Shown: in pieces, positions 1 through 6,954 of the stretch
Layout: each line of letters opens with the position of its first letter
Position numbering within the stretch: position 1 is the first letter of the stretch
Assembly (NCBI GenBank): GCA_964456815.1
Contig: CAYWCO010000005.1
Location: 1 to 25,945, forward strand
Length of the DNA stretch: 25,945 nucleotides
Direction of reading: 5' to 3'
Source: CAVTZP01 sp964456815
GTDB taxonomy: Bacteria > Chloroflexota > Dehalococcoidia > Dehalococcoidales > BS750m-G39
Program-made: the position numbers and the translations under genes
Notes under the pieces: generated by a model
What the model was told of the DNA's origin: nothing
Seen by the model: the letters and a program-made list of their open reading frames with translations, nothing else
Databases searched by the model: none

Positions 1-550
1 GGGTATCACTGCCCAGTTGCCGCTGGGTTACAGCACTTTTAATAGTGGGGTGAATATACTCGATAGGGTCTTCAATGGTAACCACATGGCGACTTTCAAT
101 GGTGTTCAAATGGTGAATCATAGCCGCCTGGGTGGTAGTCTTACCGCTACCGGTAGGTCCGGTAACTATTAGCAGTCCTCGCGGCTTGAGGGCAAGCTCC
201 TTATATATCTGAGGCAGCCCCAACTCATCTATAGTCGGGATTTTCTCCGGCAGCAAACGGATGGCAAGGCTGATGGTACCGCGCTGTTGAGCGGCATTGC
301 AACGGAGGCGACCAACGCCGGCTAAGGTAAAGCCAAAATCAAGCTCCAGCTGGCGGTGGAACTCTTCCCTCTCCTGAGGCGTAGTTATGCGGAGGAAAGC
401 CTGGTTTATATCATCAGCAGCTAGTGGCGCTGCATCTTCCAGCGCCTCCAGTTTACCGTTAATCCGCAGCAATGGCGGGCTATCAATAACCAAATGCAAA
501 TCAGAGGCACCCAGTGACTTAGCTTTATTAAGTAATGAAGAAATATCCAT
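1..550 (-). CDS. pilT: Type IV pilus retraction ATPase PilT (N-terminal part, cut by window start)
   Basis: Hexameric cytoplasmic ATPase that drives pilus retraction (family knowledge). Translating the minus strand from the ATG at 548-550 gives about 183 residues, open to the window edge. The N-terminus has the PilT pattern LLNKAKSLGASDLHLV, followed by PPLLRING. The nucleotide-binding part shows Walker A GPTGSGKTTT and the Asp-box segment VTIEDPIEY; Walker B and the His box lie outside the window. A strong Shine-Dalgarno (GGGGGTGAGGA) sits directly before the ATG, and the pilN stop is 10 bases upstream, so this is the next gene of the pilus operon. The longer N-terminal domain of PilB is missing, which separates PilT from the extension ATPase at 6955-9381. 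Confidence 0.95.
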   Translation of the reverse strand, partial: MDISSLLNKAKSLGASDLHLVIDSPPLLRINGKLEALEDAAPLAADDINQAFLRITTPQEREEFHRQLELDFGFTLAGVGRLRCNAAQQRGTISLAIRLLPEKIPTIDELGLPQIYKELALKPRGLLIVTGPTGSGKTTTQAAMIHHLNTIESRHVVTIEDPIEYIHPTIKSAVTQRQLGSDT

Positions 551-560
551 TCCTCACCCC

Positions 561-1112
561 CTACCTTACAAAAAGCTTAAAATCAAACCCGGTAACCCAT
601 CCCTCTTGCTCTACTGCGTCTATAGATAAGATAATAACGCTACTAAAACTGGTTCTTAAATCCCTGGCATATGAGAAAATGTTATCCACAGTAGGAGCTA
701 TACCTTTCACCTCTATTGAGCCACCCTCATGTTTAATCCCGGTCAAATCTATAGCCCCTGGCAGCAGGTTGACAACCTCAACCAAGTCACTACTCGCCTG
801 TTGCCGCCCCGCTTCTAGAGAGGTTAGGGTAGTATCAAAGATTCCTGCCCTGGCTGCTATTGGTGCAAGCTCAGCTTCTACCTGCTGAATCTGCCCCTGT
901 AGCGTTGTCATCTCCTCAAGCTGCAGGGCAATACTACCTTGAAGTGGGGCTAATTGGGAACGCAGTATTGAGTTATACTCAGATTTGCCGTAAATCATAA
1001 ACGCCATACTAATCATTAAGCCAACGGCAGTTATAATGCCAACCGGGAGAAGGATGCGTGATAAGCGCACCCCCTCGGGCATGTAAGCCTCAGGTAGGGC
1101 ATTAAAATTCAC
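561..1112 (-). CDS. pilN: PilN-like inner-membrane pilus alignment protein
   Basis: Bitopic membrane protein of the pilus alignment complex; its short cytoplasmic N-terminal peptide normally binds PilM (family knowledge). The 183-residue product starts at a GTG with MNFNALPEAYMP, which resembles the PilN NLLP-type peptide. One membrane helix spans about residues 19-41, followed by a Gln/Glu-rich predicted coiled coil (about 45-90) and a small alpha/beta C-terminal domain. This architecture and the position right after pilM (3-base gap) support PilN over PilO. No classical Shine-Dalgarno is obvious, so translation is probably coupled to pilM. It could be exchanged with the PilO-like product of 2018-2602, since both families share one topology. 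Confidence 0.8.
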   Translation of the reverse strand: MNFNALPEAYMPEGVRLSRILLPVGIITAVGLMISMAFMIYGKSEYNSILRSQLAPLQGSIALQLEEMTTLQGQIQQVEAELAPIAARAGIFDTTLTSLEAGRQQASSDLVEVVNLLPGAIDLTGIKHEGGSIEVKGIAPTVDNIFSYARDLRTSFSSVIILSIDAVEQEGWVTGFDFKLFVR

Positions 1113-1115
1113 CAG

Positions 1116-2015
1116 CTAAACATTAGCCCCCTCCCCCCCGTACCCCGGCTCCTTAAGCGCCAGCCCGATATTGACCATAAAGTCGCTGGCGTCAAAGCCT
1201 TCGGGAGATTCCACAGGCGATGGCAATACTGACACCGGGGACCCCAGCTTGCCCCCCAGCGATTGCCAGCTCTCTGGCAAATGTGCCAGCTCACTACAAA
1301 CAAATATGGGCACAGTTGAATCCAGAGGGTCTTCCCGATGGCTAGAATTATAGAAGTCAACCGTCCTATCAACCTCTTCAGTGATAGCTGACAGCCTCTC
1401 CGGCGCCGATGTAACCTCGCCGGGTAAAGACAGCCTGTGGATTAGCTGGGGGAGCCTATCCTCCATAACCATAATGTCAAGGTGGTCTAGCACAGTATTA
1501 ACAATTATCGCCCTGGGCTCATCCAGGGTCCGGCATAGGGCTAACGGCGCCAGGTCCATAACATATGGCTGAACACCTGCCAGATGCATTGTCTTAACCA
1601 GGCCATCAGTCACATTGCGGGGGAAAACAGCTAAGAAAACGCGAGTTTCTCCCGGCGGGGCGGGAAGACGCTGATATGAAAGGTAGACCTCATCTAAAGG
1701 CACCGGTATCACCCTTTTTGCCTCCTGCTTTACCGCCTCAGGCAATATCGCTTCTGGCAGCTCGGGTAAAGAAATCAGACGGTATAAGGAATTGAGCCCG
1801 CTTAGACCGGCGATAACCCGCCGTGTCTCAATCTTCGTCAGCTTAAATAGCTTATTAAGCTCCTCGGCAACCCTGTCTTCATCTACGACAAGCCCGTCAC
1901 TAACCAGACCCGGCTCCAGAGGTAAGCTAGCCCACTTCTTTACCCCCTTGCCCTCAACTACCAGCAGGTTAACGGCATCATCTCTAACAAATACAGTAGT
2001 AACCTTTTCCGCCAT
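1116..2015 (-). CDS. pilM: PilM-like actin-fold pilus assembly protein
   Basis: Cytoplasmic actin-like protein that docks on the PilN N-terminal peptide and links the assembly ATPase to the membrane complex (family knowledge). The 299-residue product carries PilM-type segments KKWASLPLEPGLV near residue 30, the LFKLTK/VIAGLSG region near 60-70, and AVKQEAKRVIPVPLDEVYL near 115-130. Its first strand reads TTVFVRDDAVNLLVV where classical PilM has an IDIGSSSVK-like phosphate-binding loop, so that ATP motif is not visible. The ATG lies 2 bases after the PilO-like stop, with GGGGGTGA serving as ribosome binding site. pilN follows after 3 bases. Identity as PilM rests on these segments plus operon position. 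Confidence 0.85.
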   Translation of the reverse strand: MAEKVTTVFVRDDAVNLLVVEGKGVKKWASLPLEPGLVSDGLVVDEDRVAEELNKLFKLTKIETRRVIAGLSGLNSLYRLISLPELPEAILPEAVKQEAKRVIPVPLDEVYLSYQRLPAPPGETRVFLAVFPRNVTDGLVKTMHLAGVQPYVMDLAPLALCRTLDEPRAIIVNTVLDHLDIMVMEDRLPQLIHRLSLPGEVTSAPERLSAITEEVDRTVDFYNSSHREDPLDSTVPIFVCSELAHLPESWQSLGGKLGSPVSVLPSPVESPEGFDASDFMVNIGLALKEPGYGGEGANV

Positions 2016-2017
2016 GC

Positions 2018-2602
2018 TTATTCACCCCCGTAGCTATAGCCACTAAGCTCAATCCTGCCTAAAGGCTCCGGCGGCTCTTCCCCCCTAGTTTCAGCCTGAG
2101 GAACCACTATCTCTAACCTCTCCACGGTAGCACTGGCAAAACGCTCATCGGCAGCTATATCGTTAACCATGCCAAGTATACTATTCACCGCACCCCTCAC
2201 CCCCACCTCAAAAGCGATAACAGTGAAGAAAATACCCTCTATCTCCATCTCACGCGGCTCTTCCGCCGACATACTCTCTATCTCCAGGTTGTGAAGGTCG
2301 GCAATATCAGATAATACCTCATCGTACTCAATGCTCGCCTCCAATCTGGGGAAGCTTGTCTGAGAACTGTTAAGCAATGCTTTAGCTTGAGCCAGTTCGC
2401 TCTCCTTCTGCGTCAGCTGGCTTTCCAGGGACGCCCTGCCTGAAATGAGCTGTGTCAACTGAGTCTGAGCCCCAGCCAAGCTCCCCTCCAGCTGCTCCTG
2501 CTCGCCAGACTGCCGGGCATAAACAACGAACAGAGTAACAAAGACGATAACTAAAACACCGCCCCCCAGAACCAACCGCGCTGTTCTACCTAACCTCATC
2601 AT
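2018..2602 (-). CDS. PilO-like membrane protein of the pilus alignment complex
   Basis: Short bitopic membrane protein of 194 residues. It has a basic N-terminus, a membrane helix at about residues 9-28, a Gln/Glu/Leu-rich coiled-coil stretch (about 30-80), and a C-terminal alpha/beta domain ending in the strand pattern GRIELSGYSYGGE. The PilN/PilO families share this layout. Because the product of 561-1112 carries the PilN-type N-terminal peptide and this one has only a short basic tail, the PilO role is more likely. The start has two adjacent ATGs preceded by AGAGGT. It sits between the PilX-like gene and pilM, so the order is O-M-N rather than the proteobacterial M-N-O. No PilP or secretin gene accompanies it, as expected for a cell without an outer membrane. 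Confidence 0.65.
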   Translation of the reverse strand: MMRLGRTARLVLGGGVLVIVFVTLFVVYARQSGEQEQLEGSLAGAQTQLTQLISGRASLESQLTQKESELAQAKALLNSSQTSFPRLEASIEYDEVLSDIADLHNLEIESMSAEEPREMEIEGIFFTVIAFEVGVRGAVNSILGMVNDIAADERFASATVERLEIVVPQAETRGEEPPEPLGRIELSGYSYGGE

Positions 2603-2620
2603 TTTTCATTACCTCTTTTA

Positions 2621-4744
2621 TCACCTCACCAAGTAACTGAGAGTTCCGCCGCTGGCAACCTTGCTGCGGAAGGAGAGAATTATATACACTAGCATAAACC
2701 CATCACTGTCAGTAGGCAAGTCCACCTGAGCCCAGGTAGCTCCCGCATCTATGGTAGGGTAGGCAACAGTAAAGGTATCAATATCTATCCCGGGCACAGA
2801 TAAACCGGGCGACTTTCCATTCCACACATCATCCTCCGGGCTATACGTATTTGACAGTTCGTCATCGTTAACTATCATTTGATCGCCAGTGTAGTCTCCG
2901 CCTTCGTCCCCCTCGCCGACAAAGCAGGTCAGCCGGGCGGCATATTCCTCATATATAACCTCATCAGGGGCAATGAAGCCGCTAATCATACCCCCCTCCT
3001 CACCATCGCCATCAAAGTCCGGGTTGTCGTGCCAGCCTAAAACAAAGGTAAAACCGGGGGTGGCTATATCGTAGAGATACAACTGGTGCCCTTTGGTCTC
3101 CGGACTGGAGTAGATAATAACCAGCGACCAGCCAGCATAGGCAGCCTGGTATCTAGTCCGATACTGCCGCTCACCGTAAGGTAACTTATGGGCTGGGGTA
3201 GCCAGGGGATAGCCCGTCTTATCACCGGTAGGACCAGAGGCATCACAAAGGTCAAAGTAATACCTGTCATAGCCCACTCTGGGCTCATTCACCACCGAAT
3301 CGGCATGCTTCACAAAATAGGTGCCAGCACCATTGGGGCTGACTTTCTCATCCTCAATGAGCTGCCTGACCTTGTCAGTAGCGTTATAAAAGCAGGCGTA
3401 GAACCATGTCCCCCCGTATACCTCCGAACCCGGCTGGTCAATTATGGGGGCTACCTGCCACTTGCACGCGGTTACTTCATCCATGTCGGTGCTAGCGCCG
3501 AAGGAGACCCTATTTACCTTAGCCACCTCCTCGACCAGTGTCGTCAGGTTCGCCTGGGTGGGGTCCTCGGGATATATAAGCTCCTCTATCTCCCTCCACT
3601 CCCACGAATGTCCGCTCCCATACGCATAATGGAAATCTATCCACCCCGACCAGTATAGATAGGCAGCCTCCACCGTTGCCGTAGTCGGGATCTGGCCCTC
3701 ACCACTGCCTGAAGTGGCGGCAGCATCGCTTTGCATATAAAGCTGGTTGCGGTAACGATTGCTTCCGGTATGTGTCAACAGGGTGTCACCCACGGCGCTG
3801 TAGTCCCCCGAGACCGCTGAGCCGAGCTTGCGCATTTCTATTTTAGCCGCATAAGCTTCAACCTCAATCCCGTTCTCACCGCCAGCTATTGATGTAATCG
3901 AATAGACCTCGACATCAGCGTCCCAGGTATAATCGATGCCACCAACTCCGATGGTATCTATCCAGGAGACAGCTGACCCCGGTTTCTGTCCTGATGGACC
4001 TAAAAATTGGAAGGTGACGGTTTTCACCATGGGGTAGTCGCTACTACCGGGGAAAGCCGTGAGCTGAGGCTGAGAGCTAAAGTTCCAGACCACAGCCTCG
4101 CCACTCTTGTACGGTCCAACCTGCACCAAGGAAGGAGCACAAGCACCACTAAGGTTACAATCATCGTTGTAGTTGAAGCCGGGCGGTAGCCATATCCCTA
4201 TCTTCTCCACCCTCAAACTCTCTCTCTCCGCCTCGTTCTCCCAGTAAAAGGCTATCTTTATCTGGTATTCTGTCTCTGACACCCCGGAGAGAGCACCAGT
4301 GATTATCAGCTTGCCCTCTTCGATAATGCTTCTCCCCACCTCAAGGCTTGGGATACTTATATCCTTAGGAATCCACATATTCTTGAAAGTAATACCTACA
4401 CCATTATCATTTAAACTCTTGGGTAGGTCATAATCCCATGCATATGAAGGGTTGGAGGCAGAATAATAGGCATAGGGGTCATACTCGGGGTCATCTGCAC
4501 CGAACAGGTCGGAATTCAGCTGGTCATTATTCATCCGCCACAGGGCATCCTCAACGCCAGAGTCAGCAGCGTATAATAGATGCATCTTCTCCTCATAGAC
4601 ATTCTGGCCAACCTTAATCCCCGAGCTCATGTGAGCGAGGACGGGGGCGACGATAAGACTGCCAAATAGCATCATGAGCAAGACTATAACAAGAGCCTGC
4701 CCCTTCTCACCCTTAACCCGCTTTTTTGATGACTTTCCCCTCAC
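2621..4744 (-). CDS. Large PilX-like pilus protein with a secreted C-terminal module
   Basis: A 707-residue protein. Residues 1-70 match PilX-type proteins: KGEKGQALVIVLLMM, a membrane helix (about 17-38), then the hallmark EKMHLLYAADSGVEDALWRM. The segment after Gly15 resembles a prepilin cleavage site but lacks Glu at +5. About 70-310 looks like a beta-rich region, and about 315-700 forms a second extracellular module containing AAYLYWSGW (360-368), AGWSLVIIY (537-545) and an acidic loop, NPDFDGDGEEGG (574-585), similar to calcium-binding loops. Several cysteines (196, 202, 427, 451, 500, 607) could form disulfides. The GTG start has GAGGAGGTGA just upstream. Its place after two minor prepilins suggests a tip or priming-complex component, possibly an adhesin; the function of the second module is not recognised. 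Confidence 0.7.
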   Translation of the reverse strand: MRGKSSKKRVKGEKGQALVIVLLMMLFGSLIVAPVLAHMSSGIKVGQNVYEEKMHLLYAADSGVEDALWRMNNDQLNSDLFGADDPEYDPYAYYSASNPSYAWDYDLPKSLNDNGVGITFKNMWIPKDISIPSLEVGRSIIEEGKLIITGALSGVSETEYQIKIAFYWENEAERESLRVEKIGIWLPPGFNYNDDCNLSGACAPSLVQVGPYKSGEAVVWNFSSQPQLTAFPGSSDYPMVKTVTFQFLGPSGQKPGSAVSWIDTIGVGGIDYTWDADVEVYSITSIAGGENGIEVEAYAAKIEMRKLGSAVSGDYSAVGDTLLTHTGSNRYRNQLYMQSDAAATSGSGEGQIPTTATVEAAYLYWSGWIDFHYAYGSGHSWEWREIEELIYPEDPTQANLTTLVEEVAKVNRVSFGASTDMDEVTACKWQVAPIIDQPGSEVYGGTWFYACFYNATDKVRQLIEDEKVSPNGAGTYFVKHADSVVNEPRVGYDRYYFDLCDASGPTGDKTGYPLATPAHKLPYGERQYRTRYQAAYAGWSLVIIYSSPETKGHQLYLYDIATPGFTFVLGWHDNPDFDGDGEEGGMISGFIAPDEVIYEEYAARLTCFVGEGDEGGDYTGDQMIVNDDELSNTYSPEDDVWNGKSPGLSVPGIDIDTFTVAYPTIDAGATWAQVDLPTDSDGFMLVYIILSFRSKVASGGTLSYLVR

Positions 4745-4763
4745 CTCTCACCTCCTCTAGCTA

Positions 4764-5318
4764 CTACGAGCCCGGTCTGGGAACAATCCTGTATACCCTG
4801 GTCTCAAGTTGTGCTTGTTGGCCGCCGCCTACGGTAACACTTACTTGCAAAATAATCGCACCCTCAGCAGTTTCATCAGGACCAACATTCGTTTCGTTTG
4901 GGTCAATAAATCTAGCCACAACAGTCTCAACCGCATCCTCATCATCAACTACAATGCTTTGCTGAAGCTCCTTTAGTCCGCCAGCCATGTCTTCCAGACT
5001 GTAGGTCACCTCGTGCTTCTTATCATCCCAGCCAGTCCAACTTAATATGAGGGGGAATCCTGTTGGGGGAGTAAAAACAACATCTTGAGCCAGCTGGGCG
5101 TCGTGGCTGATCCAGTAGCCAGCACTCTGCACCTGACTGATTGCAGTCATATGGTTATTGGCGCGGACACTCCCGGTAACTACCTGGAAAAAGGTCATAG
5201 TAACACTACTGGAGATAATGCCAGTAATGGTAAAGACCAGCATTAGCTCCACCAGGGTCATTCCCCTCTGGTTCTTATTTATTATTCCTAACTTGGAAAA
5301 CAACTTGGAAAACATCAT
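4764..5318 (-). CDS. Minor prepilin, GspJ/PilW-like
   Basis: A 184-residue type IV pilin-like protein. A 19-residue leader ends in NQRG and is followed by MTLVELMLVFTITGI: this is the prepilin peptidase site, with cleavage after Gly19 and the conserved Glu at +5 (Glu24). The hydrophobic N-terminal helix runs about residues 20-42. The rest is a beta-rich globular domain ending in RVYRIVPRPGS, typical of GspJ/PilW-like minor pilins. Its start overlaps the previous prepilin stop by 4 bases (ATGA), so the two are translationally coupled. It probably joins the minor-pilin priming complex with its neighbour. Neither the major pilin nor the prepilin peptidase is in this window. Confidence 0.8.
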   Translation of the reverse strand: MMFSKLFSKLGIINKNQRGMTLVELMLVFTITGIISSSVTMTFFQVVTGSVRANNHMTAISQVQSAGYWISHDAQLAQDVVFTPPTGFPLILSWTGWDDKKHEVTYSLEDMAGGLKELQQSIVVDDEDAVETVVARFIDPNETNVGPDETAEGAIILQVSVTVGGGQQAQLETRVYRIVPRPGS

Positions 5319-5731
5319 CGGTCTACCTTATAGGCCTCCAATGTAACTACGCCTGGTTTACCAACATGGCTAACGCTCACTACTACCTTCTGGATGCCCT
5401 CATCATCACTAGGGTTAGTCAAGACTTCACCGGTATCCGGGTCGATAGGAATAGCGTCAACCGAGATAAAATAACCAGCATAAGTAGGAGATTCAACCTC
5501 ATCTTTTTCATATGATGGGGGAGCACCGCTCTCATAATAATCATACGTACAAGTCTTCATATACTCCATCTCAGCTCGGGCCAGGCTTTCCGCAGACGCC
5601 TGCTCATCAGCAATAAAGACAGCCTGGGAGGCAGTGCCTATAGCGCTGAGTAAGGAAACGGAAACTACCCCCAGTAGGACGATAGCTACCATCACTTCAA
5701 TTAGACTGAAGCCTTCTTCACCCTTAATCAT
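5315..5731 (-). CDS. Minor prepilin, GspI/PilV-like
   Basis: A 138-residue type IV pilin-like protein with a short leader (MIKGEEG) followed by FSLIEVMVAIVLLGVVSVSL, the prepilin peptidase recognition motif with Glu at +5 (Glu12). The hydrophobic helix spans about 8-30 and is followed by a region rich in Ser, Ala and Glu and a small beta domain. The length and motif fit GspI/PilV-type minor pilins. The ATG overlaps the pilC stop by 4 bases (ATGA) and the stop overlaps the next prepilin in the same way, so pilC and both prepilins are translationally coupled. It probably acts in the minor-pilin tip complex. Confidence 0.8.
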   Translation of the reverse strand: MIKGEEGFSLIEVMVAIVLLGVVSVSLLSAIGTASQAVFIADEQASAESLARAEMEYMKTCTYDYYESGAPPSYEKDEVESPTYAGYFISVDAIPIDPDTGEVLTNPSDDEGIQKVVVSVSHVGKPGVVTLEAYKVDR

Positions 5732-6939
5732 AGACTGACCTGCCCGTAGATAGAATACATAGCTGAAAGTAAGGATACGGCAAGAAAACCAATTACTAAC
5801 GCGATAACTGCAACCAGGGCTGGCTGAATAAGCCCAATTGCGGTACTAATCCTGTCATCAGCCTCAAGCTCATAGCTCTGGGCTACAGTGGCTAAGGTAT
5901 TATCAAGGTTACCAGTCTCCTCGCCAACTCCAGCCATCTGCACCATCAAGGGTAAGAACACCGCCCTCTTTGCCATAGGTTTGGATAAACCCTCACCCCG
6001 AATCAACTCCTGCTGAGTATCAGCCAGCGCCTTGGTCATAGCCTTATTACCGCTACCGCGAATAGCCTGGGTCAGGATTTCGGGTAAGGGCAAACCGACT
6101 CCGAATAGAAGGGATATAGTTCGGCAACAGCGGGAAAGCTCGCTAAGCTGATTGATTCGCCCAATTACAGGCAGGGTAAGTAATAACTTATCCTTCTGGT
6201 ACCTGCCGGCTGGCGTTCGGCTATAAAGATAGACTAAGACACCAACTATTCCAATCCCAACCAGAAGATAAAGACCATTATTGATAAGCCAGTCAGAGAG
6301 GCCAATAACCATCTTTGTTGCCAGGGGTAGCTCAGCACCGAATGCTTCGTACAGGGTAATAAACGAAGGCATAACCACGGTGACAAGTATACTTACCACT
6401 ACTATACCAACAACGGCAAGCATAATGGGATAGGCCAGAGCAGCTTTAATCTTCTTCTGGGCGGTAGTCCCCCTCTCCAGATAGTCAGCCATTTGCCGAA
6501 GCACCACGCTCAGGTTACCACTCTCCTCACCAGCGGCTATTGTCCGATAGTAGATTTCAGGGAAAGCCTTGGGGTGCCTGCCCATCGCTGATGACAATGA
6601 GCTGCCAGCACGAATGTCAGAGGCTACTTCGCCAATCACTCTCTTAAAGCCGGGATTTGTCACCTGGTTTTGCAGGAGGTCTAAGGAAGTAACAATATCA
6701 GTGCCGGATTCAAGGAGCAAAGCCAGCTGACGGGAAAACATTATTACTTCTTTGGACTTTACCCCGTAAAAGCGAGCCCGCAGCTTGTCGGCATTGAAAA
6801 AGGGAGTGACCGCCTTCAGGCTAATCACCTGATAGCCACCATAATTTAATAGACTGGTGGCTGCTTCCTCGGTGGCAGCTGCAAGCTTGCCCTTGACCAA
6901 TCTTTTATCCTCAGTGTAAGCTATATATTGATAATTCAT
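5728..6939 (-). CDS. pilC: Type IV pilus platform protein PilC (GspF family)
   Basis: Polytopic inner-membrane platform protein that passes ATPase motion to the growing pilus (family knowledge). The product is 403 residues, the usual family length. It starts with MNYQYIAYTEDKRLVKGKL, has the duplicated GspF cytoplasmic domains (first with FSRQLALLLESGTDIV and AAGEESGNLSVVL; second with GVGEETGNLDNTL), and three hydrophobic segments near residues 165-192, 213-237 and 368-396. GAGGT precedes the ATG. It follows pilB by 15 bases and overlaps the first prepilin by 4 bases. Confidence 0.95.
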   Translation of the reverse strand: MNYQYIAYTEDKRLVKGKLAAATEEAATSLLNYGGYQVISLKAVTPFFNADKLRARFYGVKSKEVIMFSRQLALLLESGTDIVTSLDLLQNQVTNPGFKRVIGEVASDIRAGSSLSSAMGRHPKAFPEIYYRTIAAGEESGNLSVVLRQMADYLERGTTAQKKIKAALAYPIMLAVVGIVVVSILVTVVMPSFITLYEAFGAELPLATKMVIGLSDWLINNGLYLLVGIGIVGVLVYLYSRTPAGRYQKDKLLLTLPVIGRINQLSELSRCCRTISLLFGVGLPLPEILTQAIRGSGNKAMTKALADTQQELIRGEGLSKPMAKRAVFLPLMVQMAGVGEETGNLDNTLATVAQSYELEADDRISTAIGLIQPALVAVIALVIGFLAVSLLSAMYSIYGQVSL

Positions 6940-6954
6940 CGAACCTCTACCTCA

